From positions 1 to 64,000 of the forward strand of contig JAZUIV010000016.1 in assembly GCA_045642485.1 (NCBI GenBank): a DNA stretch of 64,000 bases. Reading direction: 5' to 3'. The translations under genes were made by a program, and so were the position numbers. Shown here one piece after another: positions 52,086 to 60,531 of the stretch (position 1 is the first letter of the stretch; each line of letters starts with the position of its first letter). The notes below the pieces were generated by a model. The model did not search any database. It saw only the letters and a program-made list of their open reading frames with translations, and was not told where the DNA came from. This DNA comes from Cacconaster sp045642485. GTDB lineage: Bacteria; Bacteroidota; Bacteroidia; Bacteroidales; UBA932.

Positions 52086-53069
52086 TTAATAACCTTGCGC
52101 CTTGATTTCCAGTTCGGCACCCTCCGGAGTTACCATCACGGCCCCGACTTCGGGCTTTGCCGTGTGACCTATTATGTCATAATCCTGAAAATCGTGACGG
52201 ATTACCTCGTGCTTCTCAATCGGCACCGTGAATATGAACTTGTAGTCGTCACCTCCGTTCATCGCGGCGGTTATAGGGTCCATATTCAACTCCTGCGCGA
52301 CTGCAAATGTCTGGGAGGAGATGGGAATCTTGTCAAGATAGACTTTAGCTCCCAACCCCGTCCTTCTGACAAGTTGCAGGACCGCCGCCCCCAGCCCCTT
52401 TGTAACGAAGAAGCCCTGCGAAGGCAGGCTGTCCGCATCAATGAATCTGTCGATGACGTTCGGCCTGATTTCCGGACTGAGGTAACTCCCCAGGACCGCC
52501 TTGTATTTGTCGAGAGTCGGCTGAGAATTGGTGGAATTGAACGCGACTTTCTCCCTTTCAAGTATGTGAAGGCCCATATATGCGGCCCCAACGTGACCTG
52601 TCAGGCAGATCAGGTCCATATTCTTTGTCTGTGGGACTTTGTCGATAATCTTCTTTTTCTGAGAGCCCAGAGCGGAAAGGCTGATGCAAAGCCCGTTGAC
52701 GGAAGGGTTCAAATCAAGGGAAACTCTCTTTACGCCGTGCTCGCCGCAGGCGGCGACCATCCCCTGCCATAGGGCCTCAACGTCCTCATAGCAGAACCTC
52801 TTCGAGAGACCAAGATTCACCGAAAGGGCCTCCGGGGCGCGAAGGGAAGCGTACAACTCTCCCAAAACGTAAAGAACCGCCTTATAGCCCAGATGCCGGA
52901 GAGGGGTATAGACAAGGTCGAAGTCAACCCCTTCCAGAAGAACTGCGTGGGAGCAGGCGCACTGGCCCCCCTTCCCTTCTATCACAGTTGATGAAGCTTC
53001 CATCCCACTGAGGGCCAGAAGTTTCTCTATCATATTCCATTTACCGATTGCAGATATTTCCGTTCTCAT
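52086..53069 (-). CDS. thiL: Thiamine-monophosphate kinase-like protein (AIR synthase fold)
   Basis: 327 residues from the ATG at 53069; upstream in-frame codons run into the palindromic repeats and are rejected. The N-terminus is EKLLALSG, then SHAVLLEGVDFDLVYTPLRHLGYKAV and later GGDDYKFIFTVP, the nucleotide and metal segments of ThiL. It makes thiamine diphosphate. The promoter box TATATTTG (53082-53075) is 5 nt from the ATG. The Asp-rich DGDD-like first motif reads EGVDFD, a modest deviation. Confidence 0.85.
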   Translation of the reverse strand: MRTEISAIGKWNMIEKLLALSGMEASSTVIEGKGGQCACSHAVLLEGVDFDLVYTPLRHLGYKAVLYVLGELYASLRAPEALSVNLGLSKRFCYEDVEALWQGMVAACGEHGVKRVSLDLNPSVNGLCISLSALGSQKKKIIDKVPQTKNMDLICLTGHVGAAYMGLHILEREKVAFNSTNSQPTLDKYKAVLGSYLSPEIRPNVIDRFIDADSLPSQGFFVTKGLGAAVLQLVRRTGLGAKVYLDKIPISSQTFAVAQELNMDPITAAMNGGDDYKFIFTVPIEKHEVIRHDFQDYDIIGHTAKPEVGAVMVTPEGAELEIKAQGY

Positions 53070-53096
53070 ACCTGCAAATATACAAAATTCCCCCAA

Positions 53097-53144
53097 TTGC
53101 GCATACGCGAGTTGCGCATACGCGAGTGACTCGCGTATGCGCAA
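53097..53144. repeat. Palindromic repeat cluster, main copy
   Basis: TTGCGCATACGCGAG occurs at 53097-53111 and 53112-53126, and its exact inverse at 53130-53144 after TGA. The result is two direct units and one perfect 15-bp-arm palindrome between thiL and mrp. Confidence 0.9.
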
Positions 53145-53205
53145 AGTCCTCCTCAGACCACTGCAAAGACCCTATCACCTTTCGCAGCTACTTCTACACC
53201 CAATC

Positions 53206-53239
53206 TTGCGCGGACGCGAGTCACTCGCGTTTTGTGCAA
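53206..53239. repeat. Palindromic repeat cluster, diverged copy
   Basis: TTGCGCGGACGCGAG, TCA, then CTCGCGTTTTGTGCAA: the same palindrome with a few changes, about 60 bp further on and close to the mrp promoter. Confidence 0.8.
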
Positions 53240-53257
53240 AATTTCATAAATCCTTGT

Positions 53258-53265
53258 TATCTTTG
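53258..53265 (+). promoter_or_regulatory. mrp: -7 promoter box of mrp
   Basis: TATCTTTG ends 4 nt before the ATG at 53270, again predicting a leaderless transcript. Confidence 0.55.
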
Positions 53266-53269
53266 CAAT

Positions 53270-54166
53270 ATGAATCCGAATGAAATAAAAGCCCCTTACA
53301 ACCCCAACCAGCCCAAACCGCAGCCAAGGAAGAGGCCGCTTGAATTGGGTATGGAACAACTTGAAAAAGTAGGAAAAATCATTGCCGTGGCCTCCGGGAA
53401 AGGAGGTGTAGGCAAATCCACCGTGGCAGTCAACCTCGCCGTGACTCTTGCCCGTATGGGCTACAAGGTCGGTCTTGCCGATGCGGACGTCTACGGCCCT
53501 TCCATTCCGATGATGACAGGTACGGAAGGAGAGATTCCGCAGGTGGACGTCTTCGACGAAATGGGAGAACCCCTCCCTCCGACCGAACCCCTGACAGACG
53601 ATTGCAAGGAAATCATTGTCCCGATAGAGAAATTCGGGGTGAAGTGGATGAGCATCGGCTACTTCGCCCGCAAGGAACAGGCCCTCATCTGGCGTGGTCC
53701 GATGGCTTGCAATGCATTGAAGCAGATGATTCTTCAGGTAGAATGGGGAGAACTCGACTATCTCCTGATTGACCTTCCTCCCGGAACCGGGGACATTCAT
53801 ATCTCCCTGGTACACGACATCCCTATGACCGGGGCGATTATCGTCACCACGCCGCAGGCAGTGGCCTTGAGCGACGTGGAGAAGGGGGTGAACATGTTCC
53901 GCAACCCTCAGATTAACAAGCCCATATACGGTATAATAGAAAATATGTCGTGGTTCACTCCGGCGGAACTTCCGGAAAACCGCTATTACATCTTCGGCAG
54001 AGACGGAGGCCGGGAGATGGCTAAAAAATACGGAATCCCTCTTCTGGGGCAGATTCCCCTCGTACAGGGTGTGCGTGAAGGTGGCGATGAAGGCCTTCCT
54101 GCCGCCGTTTCCGACGGACCTGTATTCGAGGCGATGAAAGATGCCGCCATCCGTTTGGTGGATTGA
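53270..54166 (+). CDS. mrp: Mrp/NBP35-type Fe-S carrier ATPase
   Basis: 298 residues from the ATG at 53270, placed right after its promoter box; the frame is open further upstream through repeats. P-loop ATPase with GKGGVGKSTVAVNLA, DADVYGPSIPMM and DLPPGTGDIHISL. The family's CxxC pair is absent from the IENMSWFTPAELP region, and the N-terminal DUF59 domain found in many Bacteroidota Mrp proteins is missing. It is predicted to carry or insert Fe-S clusters. Confidence 0.9.
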   Translation: MNPNEIKAPYNPNQPKPQPRKRPLELGMEQLEKVGKIIAVASGKGGVGKSTVAVNLAVTLARMGYKVGLADADVYGPSIPMMTGTEGEIPQVDVFDEMGEPLPPTEPLTDDCKEIIVPIEKFGVKWMSIGYFARKEQALIWRGPMACNALKQMILQVEWGELDYLLIDLPPGTGDIHISLVHDIPMTGAIIVTTPQAVALSDVEKGVNMFRNPQINKPIYGIIENMSWFTPAELPENRYYIFGRDGGREMAKKYGIPLLGQIPLVQGVREGGDEGLPAAVSDGPVFEAMKDAAIRLVD

Positions 54167-54177
54167 AACTTATTTTT

Positions 54178-54185
54178 TACATTTG
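54178..54185 (+). promoter_or_regulatory. -7 promoter box of the EF-G2 gene
   Basis: TACATTTG; predicted leader of about 40 nt before the ATG at 54234. Confidence 0.4.
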
Positions 54186-54233
54186 CAAGTTACACCTCGA
54201 AATCAAAGTACATAATATAAACGTTTATAGAAA

Positions 54234-56351
54234 ATGAAAAACTACTCCACAGCCAATTTGAGGAACGTGGTCCTGCTTGGCAGCACCCGCAGCGGCAAGA
54301 CAACTCTGACTGAAGCCATCCTTTTCGAAGGCAAGGTCATTGACCGCCGCGGTACCGTAGAAGCCAAGACTACCGCCTCCGACAGCACTGAAGTCGAGCA
54401 ACTTTATCAGCGCTCAATCTATTCAACACCCATCTATGCGGAAGTAAAGGACTGCAAACTGAACATAATCGACGCTCCGGGAGCCGATGACTTCATCGAA
54501 GGCGTCATCACGGGCCTCAACGTCTGCGACTCAGCGGTAATGCTCGTCAATGCCGGACAAGGTGTGGAGGTAGGAACTGAAATACACGGAAGATATGCAG
54601 AGCAGTACAAGAAGCCCGTCATCATCGCCGTAAACCAGCTTGATACCGAAAAGGCCAACTGGGACAACGCTCTTGACAGCCTTCACCAGGCCTTCGGAGG
54701 CAAGCCCGTGGTAATCCAGTTCCCCGTCAACGCCGGTGTCGAATTCAACAGCTTCATCGATATCCTCAAGATGAAAATGTTCCGTTTCAAGGATGACAAC
54801 GGCTCGTTCGAAGAAGTTGACATCCCCGCCGAATTCCAGGACAAAGCCGAAGAACTCCGCGCAGAACTGATGGAAAAGGCCGCTGAAGGTGATGACGCTC
54901 TTATGGAGAAATTCTTCGAAGCCGGAGAACTCACCGAAGAGGAGATTCATCAGGGATTCAAAGTAGGCTTCGACAAAGGCGAGGTCTATCCCATTGTCTG
55001 CCTTTCATCCAAGAAAGATATCGGTACTAAGCGTCTTATGGAGTTCATCACCGAAATCGCTCCCGCTCCCAAAGCCGATGTAAAGGCTCCCCTCTCGCTC
55101 TTCGTCTATAAGACCAACCTCGAGCAGCACCTGGGAGACGTCACCTACTTCAAGGTAATGTCCGGTAAAATCGGAGAAAGCACCGACGTTATCAATATGA
55201 GCAGCGATTCCAAGGAAAGAATCACAGCCATCTATGCCGTAGCAGGCAAGAAGAAGGAGAAAGTTTCCGAACTCGTTGCCGGTGACCTCGGATGTACCGT
55301 CAAACTCAAGAGCGTGAAGATCAACCAGACCCTCAACGCTGCAGGAAACGACAACGTAGTGCCCCCCATCGCGTTCCCCCCTTCAAAATACCGTTGCGCC
55401 ATCAAGGCTGTGGAGGAGAAGGACGAGGAGAAGCTCGGCGAGGCTCTCAACCGTGCCGCCGCAGAGGATCCCACTATGATAGTTGAGTATTCCAAGGAGT
55501 TGAAGCAGACCATCCTCAACGGACAGGGCGAGCAGCACATCAATATCCTCAAATGGAACATCAACAACAACAGCAAGATTGAAGTCGAGCTCTTCGCTCC
55601 CAAGATTCCTTACCGCGAAACCATCACCAAAGTCGCCAACGCCACATACCGTCACAAGAAACAGTCCGGCGGCGCCGGCCAGTTCGGTGAAGTGACCCTT
55701 CTCATCGAGCCTATCGTTGAAGGCGTTGACACCCTCGCCAAATTCAAGATTGACGGCAAGGAGCAGGTGATGAACATCAAGGCCAAGGAAGAGTTCCCTC
55801 TTCCCTGGGGTGGCCGTTGGGAATTCTACAACTGTGTTGTAGGTGGAGCCATCGATGCCAACTTTATGCCCGCCATCAAGAAAGGTCTTGTGCAGAAGAT
55901 GGAGGAAGGCCCTCTGACTGGTTCCTACGCCCGTGACATCCGCGTGTTCGTCTATGACGGAAAGATGCACCCGGTTGACAGCAAGGAAATCGCTTTCATC
56001 ATCGCCGGCCGTAACGCCTTCAAGGAGGCTTTCAAGAATGCGGGTCCGAAGATTATGGAGCCTATCTATATGGTTGAGATTATGGTTCCCGGTGACTGCG
56101 TGGGTGACGTTATGAGCGACCTCCAGAACCGCCGCGGCATTATGGAAGGAATGAGCAGTGAAAAGGGCTTCCAGATTCTGAAAGCACGCGTTCCTCTGGC
56201 CGAACTCTACAAATACTCCACAACTTTGAGTTCACTTACCTCCGGCCGCGCCACCTTCACCCAGACATTCATTGACTACCAGCAGGTTCCTATGGATGTT
56301 CAGGACAAACTCCTGAAGGCCTACGAAGCCGAGGCTCAGGAAGAAGACTAG
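54234..56351 (+). CDS. Elongation factor G paralogue (EF-G2) lacking the catalytic histidine
   Basis: 705 residues with the full EF-G domain order. G1 is GSTRSGKTT and G4 NQLD, but G3 reads DAPGADDF where EF-G has DTPGHVDF, so the catalytic His is Ala. A Bacteroides thetaiotaomicron EF-G paralogue has been reported to support translation without GTPase activity; this protein appears to be of that type. It likely takes over or slows translocation in starvation. Its stop overlaps the start of the LolD-like gene. Confidence 0.9.
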   Translation: MKNYSTANLRNVVLLGSTRSGKTTLTEAILFEGKVIDRRGTVEAKTTASDSTEVEQLYQRSIYSTPIYAEVKDCKLNIIDAPGADDFIEGVITGLNVCDSAVMLVNAGQGVEVGTEIHGRYAEQYKKPVIIAVNQLDTEKANWDNALDSLHQAFGGKPVVIQFPVNAGVEFNSFIDILKMKMFRFKDDNGSFEEVDIPAEFQDKAEELRAELMEKAAEGDDALMEKFFEAGELTEEEIHQGFKVGFDKGEVYPIVCLSSKKDIGTKRLMEFITEIAPAPKADVKAPLSLFVYKTNLEQHLGDVTYFKVMSGKIGESTDVINMSSDSKERITAIYAVAGKKKEKVSELVAGDLGCTVKLKSVKINQTLNAAGNDNVVPPIAFPPSKYRCAIKAVEEKDEEKLGEALNRAAAEDPTMIVEYSKELKQTILNGQGEQHINILKWNINNNSKIEVELFAPKIPYRETITKVANATYRHKKQSGGAGQFGEVTLLIEPIVEGVDTLAKFKIDGKEQVMNIKAKEEFPLPWGGRWEFYNCVVGGAIDANFMPAIKKGLVQKMEEGPLTGSYARDIRVFVYDGKMHPVDSKEIAFIIAGRNAFKEAFKNAGPKIMEPIYMVEIMVPGDCVGDVMSDLQNRRGIMEGMSSEKGFQILKARVPLAELYKYSTTLSSLTSGRATFTQTFIDYQQVPMDVQDKLLKAYEAEAQEED

Positions 56352-57001
56352 TGATAAAAGCCGAGCATATCAACAAATCCTTCGGGACCCTCAAGGTCCT
56401 GAAGGATATTTGTTTTTGCGCATCTTCCGGGGAAACCGTCGCAATCGTCGGCGCTTCCGGAGCCGGGAAGAGCACCCTGTTGCAGATTCTGGGTTCCCTG
56501 ATGAAGCCGGACAGCGGCAGCGTAACCATCGACGGGACAGATGTTTTCTCTCTTTCCGACAAAAATCTTTCAATCTTCCGCAACAGAAAAATCGGATTTG
56601 TGTTCCAGTCCCATCATCTGCTCCCGGAATTCACGGCTCTTGAAAATGTAATGCTTCCCGCAATGATTTCGGGAAAATCAAGAAAACTGGCCGCAGAGGC
56701 AGCTCTTCCCCTGCTTGAAACCGTGGGCCTGGGTCAACGCACTTCCCATAAACCCTCCGAACTCAGCGGAGGGGAACAGCAACGGGTATCCATCGCCCGT
56801 GCGCTTGTCAACAATCCTTCCGTCGTCTTCGCCGATGAGCCTACCGGCAATCTCGACAGCCGGACCAAGGAAGATATCCACCGCCTGTTGTTTTCCATTC
56901 GCGACAAATTCGGCATCACGGTCATAGTGGTCACCCACGACCGTGACCTTGCACGCCTTTGCGACCGCACGGTCGAGATGAAGGATGGCCTCTTCATTTA
57001 G
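56351..57001 (+). CDS. lolD: LolD-like ABC transporter ATP-binding protein
   Basis: 216 residues beginning at a GTG that shares its first base with the previous stop. Walker A GASGAGKST, signature LSGGEQQRVSIARAL, Walker B VVFADEPTGNLD and the H-loop VVTHDRD. The sequence fits LolD, which powers lipoprotein extraction from the inner membrane with LolC/E. No permease gene is adjacent. It overlaps trmN6 by 17 bp. Confidence 0.85.
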   Translation: MIKAEHINKSFGTLKVLKDICFCASSGETVAIVGASGAGKSTLLQILGSLMKPDSGSVTIDGTDVFSLSDKNLSIFRNRKIGFVFQSHHLLPEFTALENVMLPAMISGKSRKLAAEAALPLLETVGLGQRTSHKPSELSGGEQQRVSIARALVNNPSVVFADEPTGNLDSRTKEDIHRLLFSIRDKFGITVIVVTHDRDLARLCDRTVEMKDGLFI

Positions 57002-57695
57002 ATTCAAGCAATTCTGCGTCGATAACGAACGTTCCGCAATGAAAGTCGGAACCGATGGAGTATTGCTCGGCGCGTGGGTAAACATTTCAGGCAGAGACCT
57101 CAACATCCTCGATGCGGGCACCGGCACAGGGGTAATCGCCTTGATGCTGGCACAAAGAAGTATCACCTCCGGCAGCAAAATCCTCGGCATCGACATTGAC
57201 CCTCTCTCGGCGGAAGAGGCCGCATCGAACTTCGCCAAATCCCCCTGGCCGGACCGGCTTGAAGCCCGCAACTGCGATTTCAGGACAATGTCCGGAGGCT
57301 CATTCAACCTGATTGTCAGCAATCCTCCCTTCTTTGTCAACTCCCTCAAGGCCCCCGAACAGAGGCGGTCTATCGCGCGGCACACAGACACTCTTTCCTA
57401 TGCCGAGCTCGTTGGAAGCGCCGTATGGAACCTTGCCCCGGGAGGCCGGCTTGCCGTGATTCTCCCTGTTCAGGAATCTGTCGCATTCATAGATGAAGCG
57501 GTCCGTCGCGGACTTGCCATCACAAGAAAGACTTTGGTCAGGACTACTGAAAACCATCCCCCGAAGCGCATCCTTATCGAAGCATCTTCAGGGGAGTGTC
57601 CCGTTGAGGAGGATTCTCTCCTTACAATTCAGGATTCCACCGGATTCACAGGTCCCTACAAGGAACTGACCCGGGACTTCTACCTCAAATTCTGA
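56985..57695 (+). CDS. trmN6: tRNA1(Val) (adenine37-N6)-methyltransferase
   Basis: 236 residues: a Rossmann methyltransferase with LDAGTGTGVIALMLAQR (SAM loop), GIDIDPLSAEEAASNF and the catalytic NPPF motif in IVSNPPFFVNS, typical of N6-adenine methyltransferases. The start FRFKQFCVDNERSAMKVGTDG is diagnostic of the TrmN6/YfiC family. Overlaps convergent sequence at 57680 by 16 bp. Confidence 0.93.
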   Translation: MASSFRFKQFCVDNERSAMKVGTDGVLLGAWVNISGRDLNILDAGTGTGVIALMLAQRSITSGSKILGIDIDPLSAEEAASNFAKSPWPDRLEARNCDFRTMSGGSFNLIVSNPPFFVNSLKAPEQRRSIARHTDTLSYAELVGSAVWNLAPGGRLAVILPVQESVAFIDEAVRRGLAITRKTLVRTTENHPPKRILIEASSGECPVEEDSLLTIQDSTGFTGPYKELTRDFYLKF

Positions 57696-58594
57696 TAATC
57701 CTCAATCTGATATACCTCCTTCCCTTCGAAGAAGGCTGCCATAACTTTTCCCGAGTCTATATTATCCTTGTCAACAAGGACGAAATCTGCATAATTGCCT
57801 TCCATTATGCTTCCCCGGCCGGGGGTACTCTCTTCCGAAAAGAGAATCATCTGTATGAATGTTTCAACGTCATCCCCGGCAATTTCGGGAGAGGCCATAT
57901 CATCGAAATCAATTCCTCTGACACGGACAAACGAAGCGGCCTGCCCCAGAAGAAGTCCGTCCGGCTTGCCATCGGCATCCATACAGACCCCGTCCTCTTC
58001 CGTCTGGTCTGTCAGAACTTTTCCCGTCGAATCCATTATCCCCGCAATCCGCAGACAAGTGGTGTTGGCCAGCCCCCTGTGACATTCGGAATCGTTCACG
58101 AAAAGGGCAATGTCCGGACAGATGGCATCCAACTGCTCTCGGGTAGGCATCCCTTCAGAAACAAATTTATCATAATTCCACCCTATGCCGAAGATACTGG
58201 CTTTCCCGGTCGCTTTCGCCCGTTCATACGCAGTTCTGACCTTTTGCAGAAAGAAGTTTACACCCTCATCCGAACCGTTGACTGACAGTCCTCCTATAGT
58301 TTTGATGGCATCGCTCAACAGATACAGAGCGTGACTTTTCGGGCATCCCGGAACCACCTCTCCCTTGCCCGTAAGGTCTATTACACGCGTGTCCCCTTCC
58401 CTGATGAAGGACTCCGTCCCAGTTTTACCTCCAACGTAAATGTACCGGCCATCCTTGACCGCCAGCGCCTCCGCTACCGGCAACGTCTCCTCCAAGGTAT
58501 GGACAGAACCGTAAACCACCAGATCCGCGGCGTTTCTGCTGCATCCCACAGAAATCAACGACAATGTCAGAATCAAAACTGCTGAATTTCTCAT
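57680..58594 (-). pseudogene. Decayed YtcJ-like amidohydrolase with internal deletion
   Basis: 304 residues from the ATG at 58594 with a lipoprotein signal (lipobox SVGC). The start of a YtcJ-type amidohydrolase is recognisable (GSVHTLEE, ALAVKDGRYIYVG, then VVPGCPKSHALYLLSDA) and so is its end (GRGSIMEGNYADFVLVDKD). The family is normally 520-600 residues; the central metal-binding part is missing, and the first metal motif HxH reads HAL. The frame is open, so it may still be translated, but it should have no hydrolase activity. Confidence 0.75.
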
Positions 58595-58770
58595 TTCAAC
58601 TTGAATCACTAATATATCCTTCAAACCAAGGACAAATTTGTATTTCGTTGTGATATACTTTGCAAAGGTAATGGTTATCTTCTATTTATAAAAATCTGCC
58701 GTTTGTTTTGCAGTTTTTTTATATTTCTTACAGAATTTTTAAAAATATTCAAATAAATTGAATTTATTTG

Positions 58771-58778
58771 TAATTTTG
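58771..58778 (+). promoter_or_regulatory. -7 promoter box of the tandem-HTH gene
   Basis: TAATTTTG in the very AT-rich stretch 58670-58798 upstream of the gene at 58799; predicted start near 58784. Confidence 0.4.
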
Positions 58779-58798
58779 TAATGTAAAAATTTAAAAAA

Positions 58799-59392
58799 AT
58801 GCCCAGAAAAAGTATACAAAGTAAGGACAGAGTTCCCAAACGACTCGATTTCCTGACAGAATTTATGACTCTGCGCCATCTGGACACGCAGGATATCGCT
58901 GACAAACTGAACATCACCCGCACCTCGGTCTATTGCTGGTTCCGCGAAAGCACCGATGACGTGAGACTGTCATACGCTACCCGCATCATCGAGGATGAAG
59001 GGTTTCTCCTTCAGATTCAACTTTTCCGCAACGAAGAGGACCTCAACGAGCCGTTCTACGCCAAAGTCAATGACTTCCTTACCGATGGCGGAGATATCCG
59101 CCTGAGCAGGCTGAGTTTCCTTTCCCTGACTTTGAGACGCTATGGCTTTACCATCAAGGACGTAACTTCCAAAATGGGCGTGAACATCTCCAATTGGAGA
59201 TACTGGATCAAGAACGATGATATCTATCTCTCAAGGATATACCAACTTGCCGATGTCTGCGGGCTGAACATCCGTTTCCTGATAACCCAAAAGCCCTCTT
59301 CCTGCAGTATCGTAGGGAAGCAGGGCCGATGTCTGACCGAGATTCACTCCACCTCCGTCAGCGACATCGCGCCTCTGGCCTGTTTGAATTGA
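58799..59392 (+). CDS. DNA-binding protein with two tandem helix-turn-helix units
   Basis: 197 residues. Two stretches, about 18-75 and 105-160, align with each other: TLRHLDTQDIADKLNITRTS and TLRRYGFTIKDVTSKMGVNI, each followed by an aromatic (CWF or YWI) and a second amphipathic part. They look like two XRE-type HTH units from an internal duplication. The basic start MPRKS and absence of a membrane segment suggest a soluble transcriptional regulator. The target is unknown; the neighbouring lipoprotein and surface-protein genes are candidates. Confidence 0.7.
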   Translation: MPRKSIQSKDRVPKRLDFLTEFMTLRHLDTQDIADKLNITRTSVYCWFRESTDDVRLSYATRIIEDEGFLLQIQLFRNEEDLNEPFYAKVNDFLTDGGDIRLSRLSFLSLTLRRYGFTIKDVTSKMGVNISNWRYWIKNDDIYLSRIYQLADVCGLNIRFLITQKPSSCSIVGKQGRCLTEIHSTSVSDIAPLACLN

Positions 59393-59419
59393 AAATTTTG
59401 CATTTAAGACAATTTTATT

Positions 59420-59540
59420 TATCTTTGTATAAATAATATTAGTCCTTCTTCCTGATTCCGCTGCGGAATCCCCCTCCTCTTTGAACGGACTGAGCCAAAC
59501 TGTTCACTCAACACTCAACCTATTCAAAAAGGAGGAAAAA
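59420..59540 (+). promoter_or_regulatory. Promoter, structured leader and strong ribosome-binding site of the lipoprotein gene
   Basis: TATCTTTG at 59420-59427 would start a leader of ~107 nt. It contains GATTCCGC/GCGGAATC nested between AGTCC (59451) and GGACT. An unusually good AAGGAGG sits just before the ATG at 59541. The long leader and strong site hint at translational control. Confidence 0.5.
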
Positions 59541-60413
59541 ATGAATAAATCCATTATCTGCGCGGTTTTGTCCGCAGCTCTTCTCACCGTCACATCCTGT
59601 GACAAGGAAAAAAACAATTTCAACATCTCCGGCATCGCCTCATCTGAAGCACTCTGTAACATCTCGCTCAAGGGGGCCTGCAACAATCTTACGGTCATCT
59701 CTTTTGAGCCTCAGTCCGTTGCAGTTCCCCTCGAGACCAACGTTCCTGTCGTCTCCTATGCCGATGAAGAATATCTTTCAGGCCACGGCTTCCAGTTCAT
59801 CCCTGCAAAGGACGCGAGCCCGGACCAGACGGGAAATGTCCCTTATGTATTCCATAGCGGCGGAAACAGCAACTACACAGTCGACTGCGGCTTCAAGCTG
59901 ATTCAGACAATATGGAACAAGGAACAGACAGGATACGCTGACTTCTGGACCGACTACACGAATTACGGCCTGATTGAGACTGACGTCAACTTCCGCATAA
60001 GAGGAGAGAAAGGCGAAAGAATCATAGACTTCGACGACGAGAAGAACTGGAGCGCAAGCGAACAGTATTACCTTACGGGAGTCGTTACCGACATTTCCGA
60101 GGTATCTGAAAATACGAAAGACTTCGAGACGCTCCCCATCTACAAGCCGTTCTTCGACAAAATCGGCTTCCAGCAGACAGCAACCTCCTACACGGCACAG
60201 GAATGCATACTTACCGTCGTGACGGAAAAGGATACGCTGAATCTGCAGATATACGGAAAGAAACGCGACAATGAACTTGTAAGACTTCTCGACAACGTCA
60301 AGATAGGAAATGCCATTGAGTTTCCTGTGTGGGTCAAGGACAAGGCCAGCCTGAAGGAAAGGAAAATCGAGCCCGTAAAGGTCTCGGCGGTGCTGAATGC
60401 AACCCCACGTTAG
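59541..60413 (+). CDS. Lipoprotein of unknown function
   Basis: 290 residues from the ATG at 59541, selected by the strong AAGGAGG and the lipoprotein signal (lipobox VTSC, Cys near residue 20); a frame from 59481 lacks these. The mature part is beta-rich with many aromatic and Asp residues and no recognised domain. It is convergent with the large surface protein gene, separated by a terminator. Possibly a surface-exposed partner of it, but this is only positional. Confidence 0.7.
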   Translation: MNKSIICAVLSAALLTVTSCDKEKNNFNISGIASSEALCNISLKGACNNLTVISFEPQSVAVPLETNVPVVSYADEEYLSGHGFQFIPAKDASPDQTGNVPYVFHSGGNSNYTVDCGFKLIQTIWNKEQTGYADFWTDYTNYGLIETDVNFRIRGEKGERIIDFDDEKNWSASEQYYLTGVVTDISEVSENTKDFETLPIYKPFFDKIGFQQTATSYTAQECILTVVTEKDTLNLQIYGKKRDNELVRLLDNVKIGNAIEFPVWVKDKASLKERKIEPVKVSAVLNATPR

Positions 60414-60480
60414 AACTGGCCCGGAGTATATGCAGGAATCTCAACATATCACCGGCAGTAGTTCTCAGTGTGTAAATAAA

Positions 60481-60513
60481 AAGGTCGCATCTTTCGATGC
60501 GGCCTTTTTTTTT
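60481..60513. terminator. Bidirectional terminator
   Basis: AAGGTCGCATC and GATGCGGCCTT pair around TTTC, followed by nine T; preceding A's serve the opposite strand. It ends both the lipoprotein and the surface-protein transcripts. Confidence 0.9.
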
Positions 60514-60531
60514 AAGAACACGATTTTCGAA

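Noticed and set aside
51898..52089. Small gene over the branched element between ispE and thiL
   Set aside because: The frame is produced by the inverted repeat itself and has no start signals or protein-like composition.
53048..53269. N-terminal extension of Mrp by 74 residues
   Set aside because: It would read through the palindromic repeats and the promoter box; its residues do not resemble the DUF59 domain seen in longer Mrp proteins.
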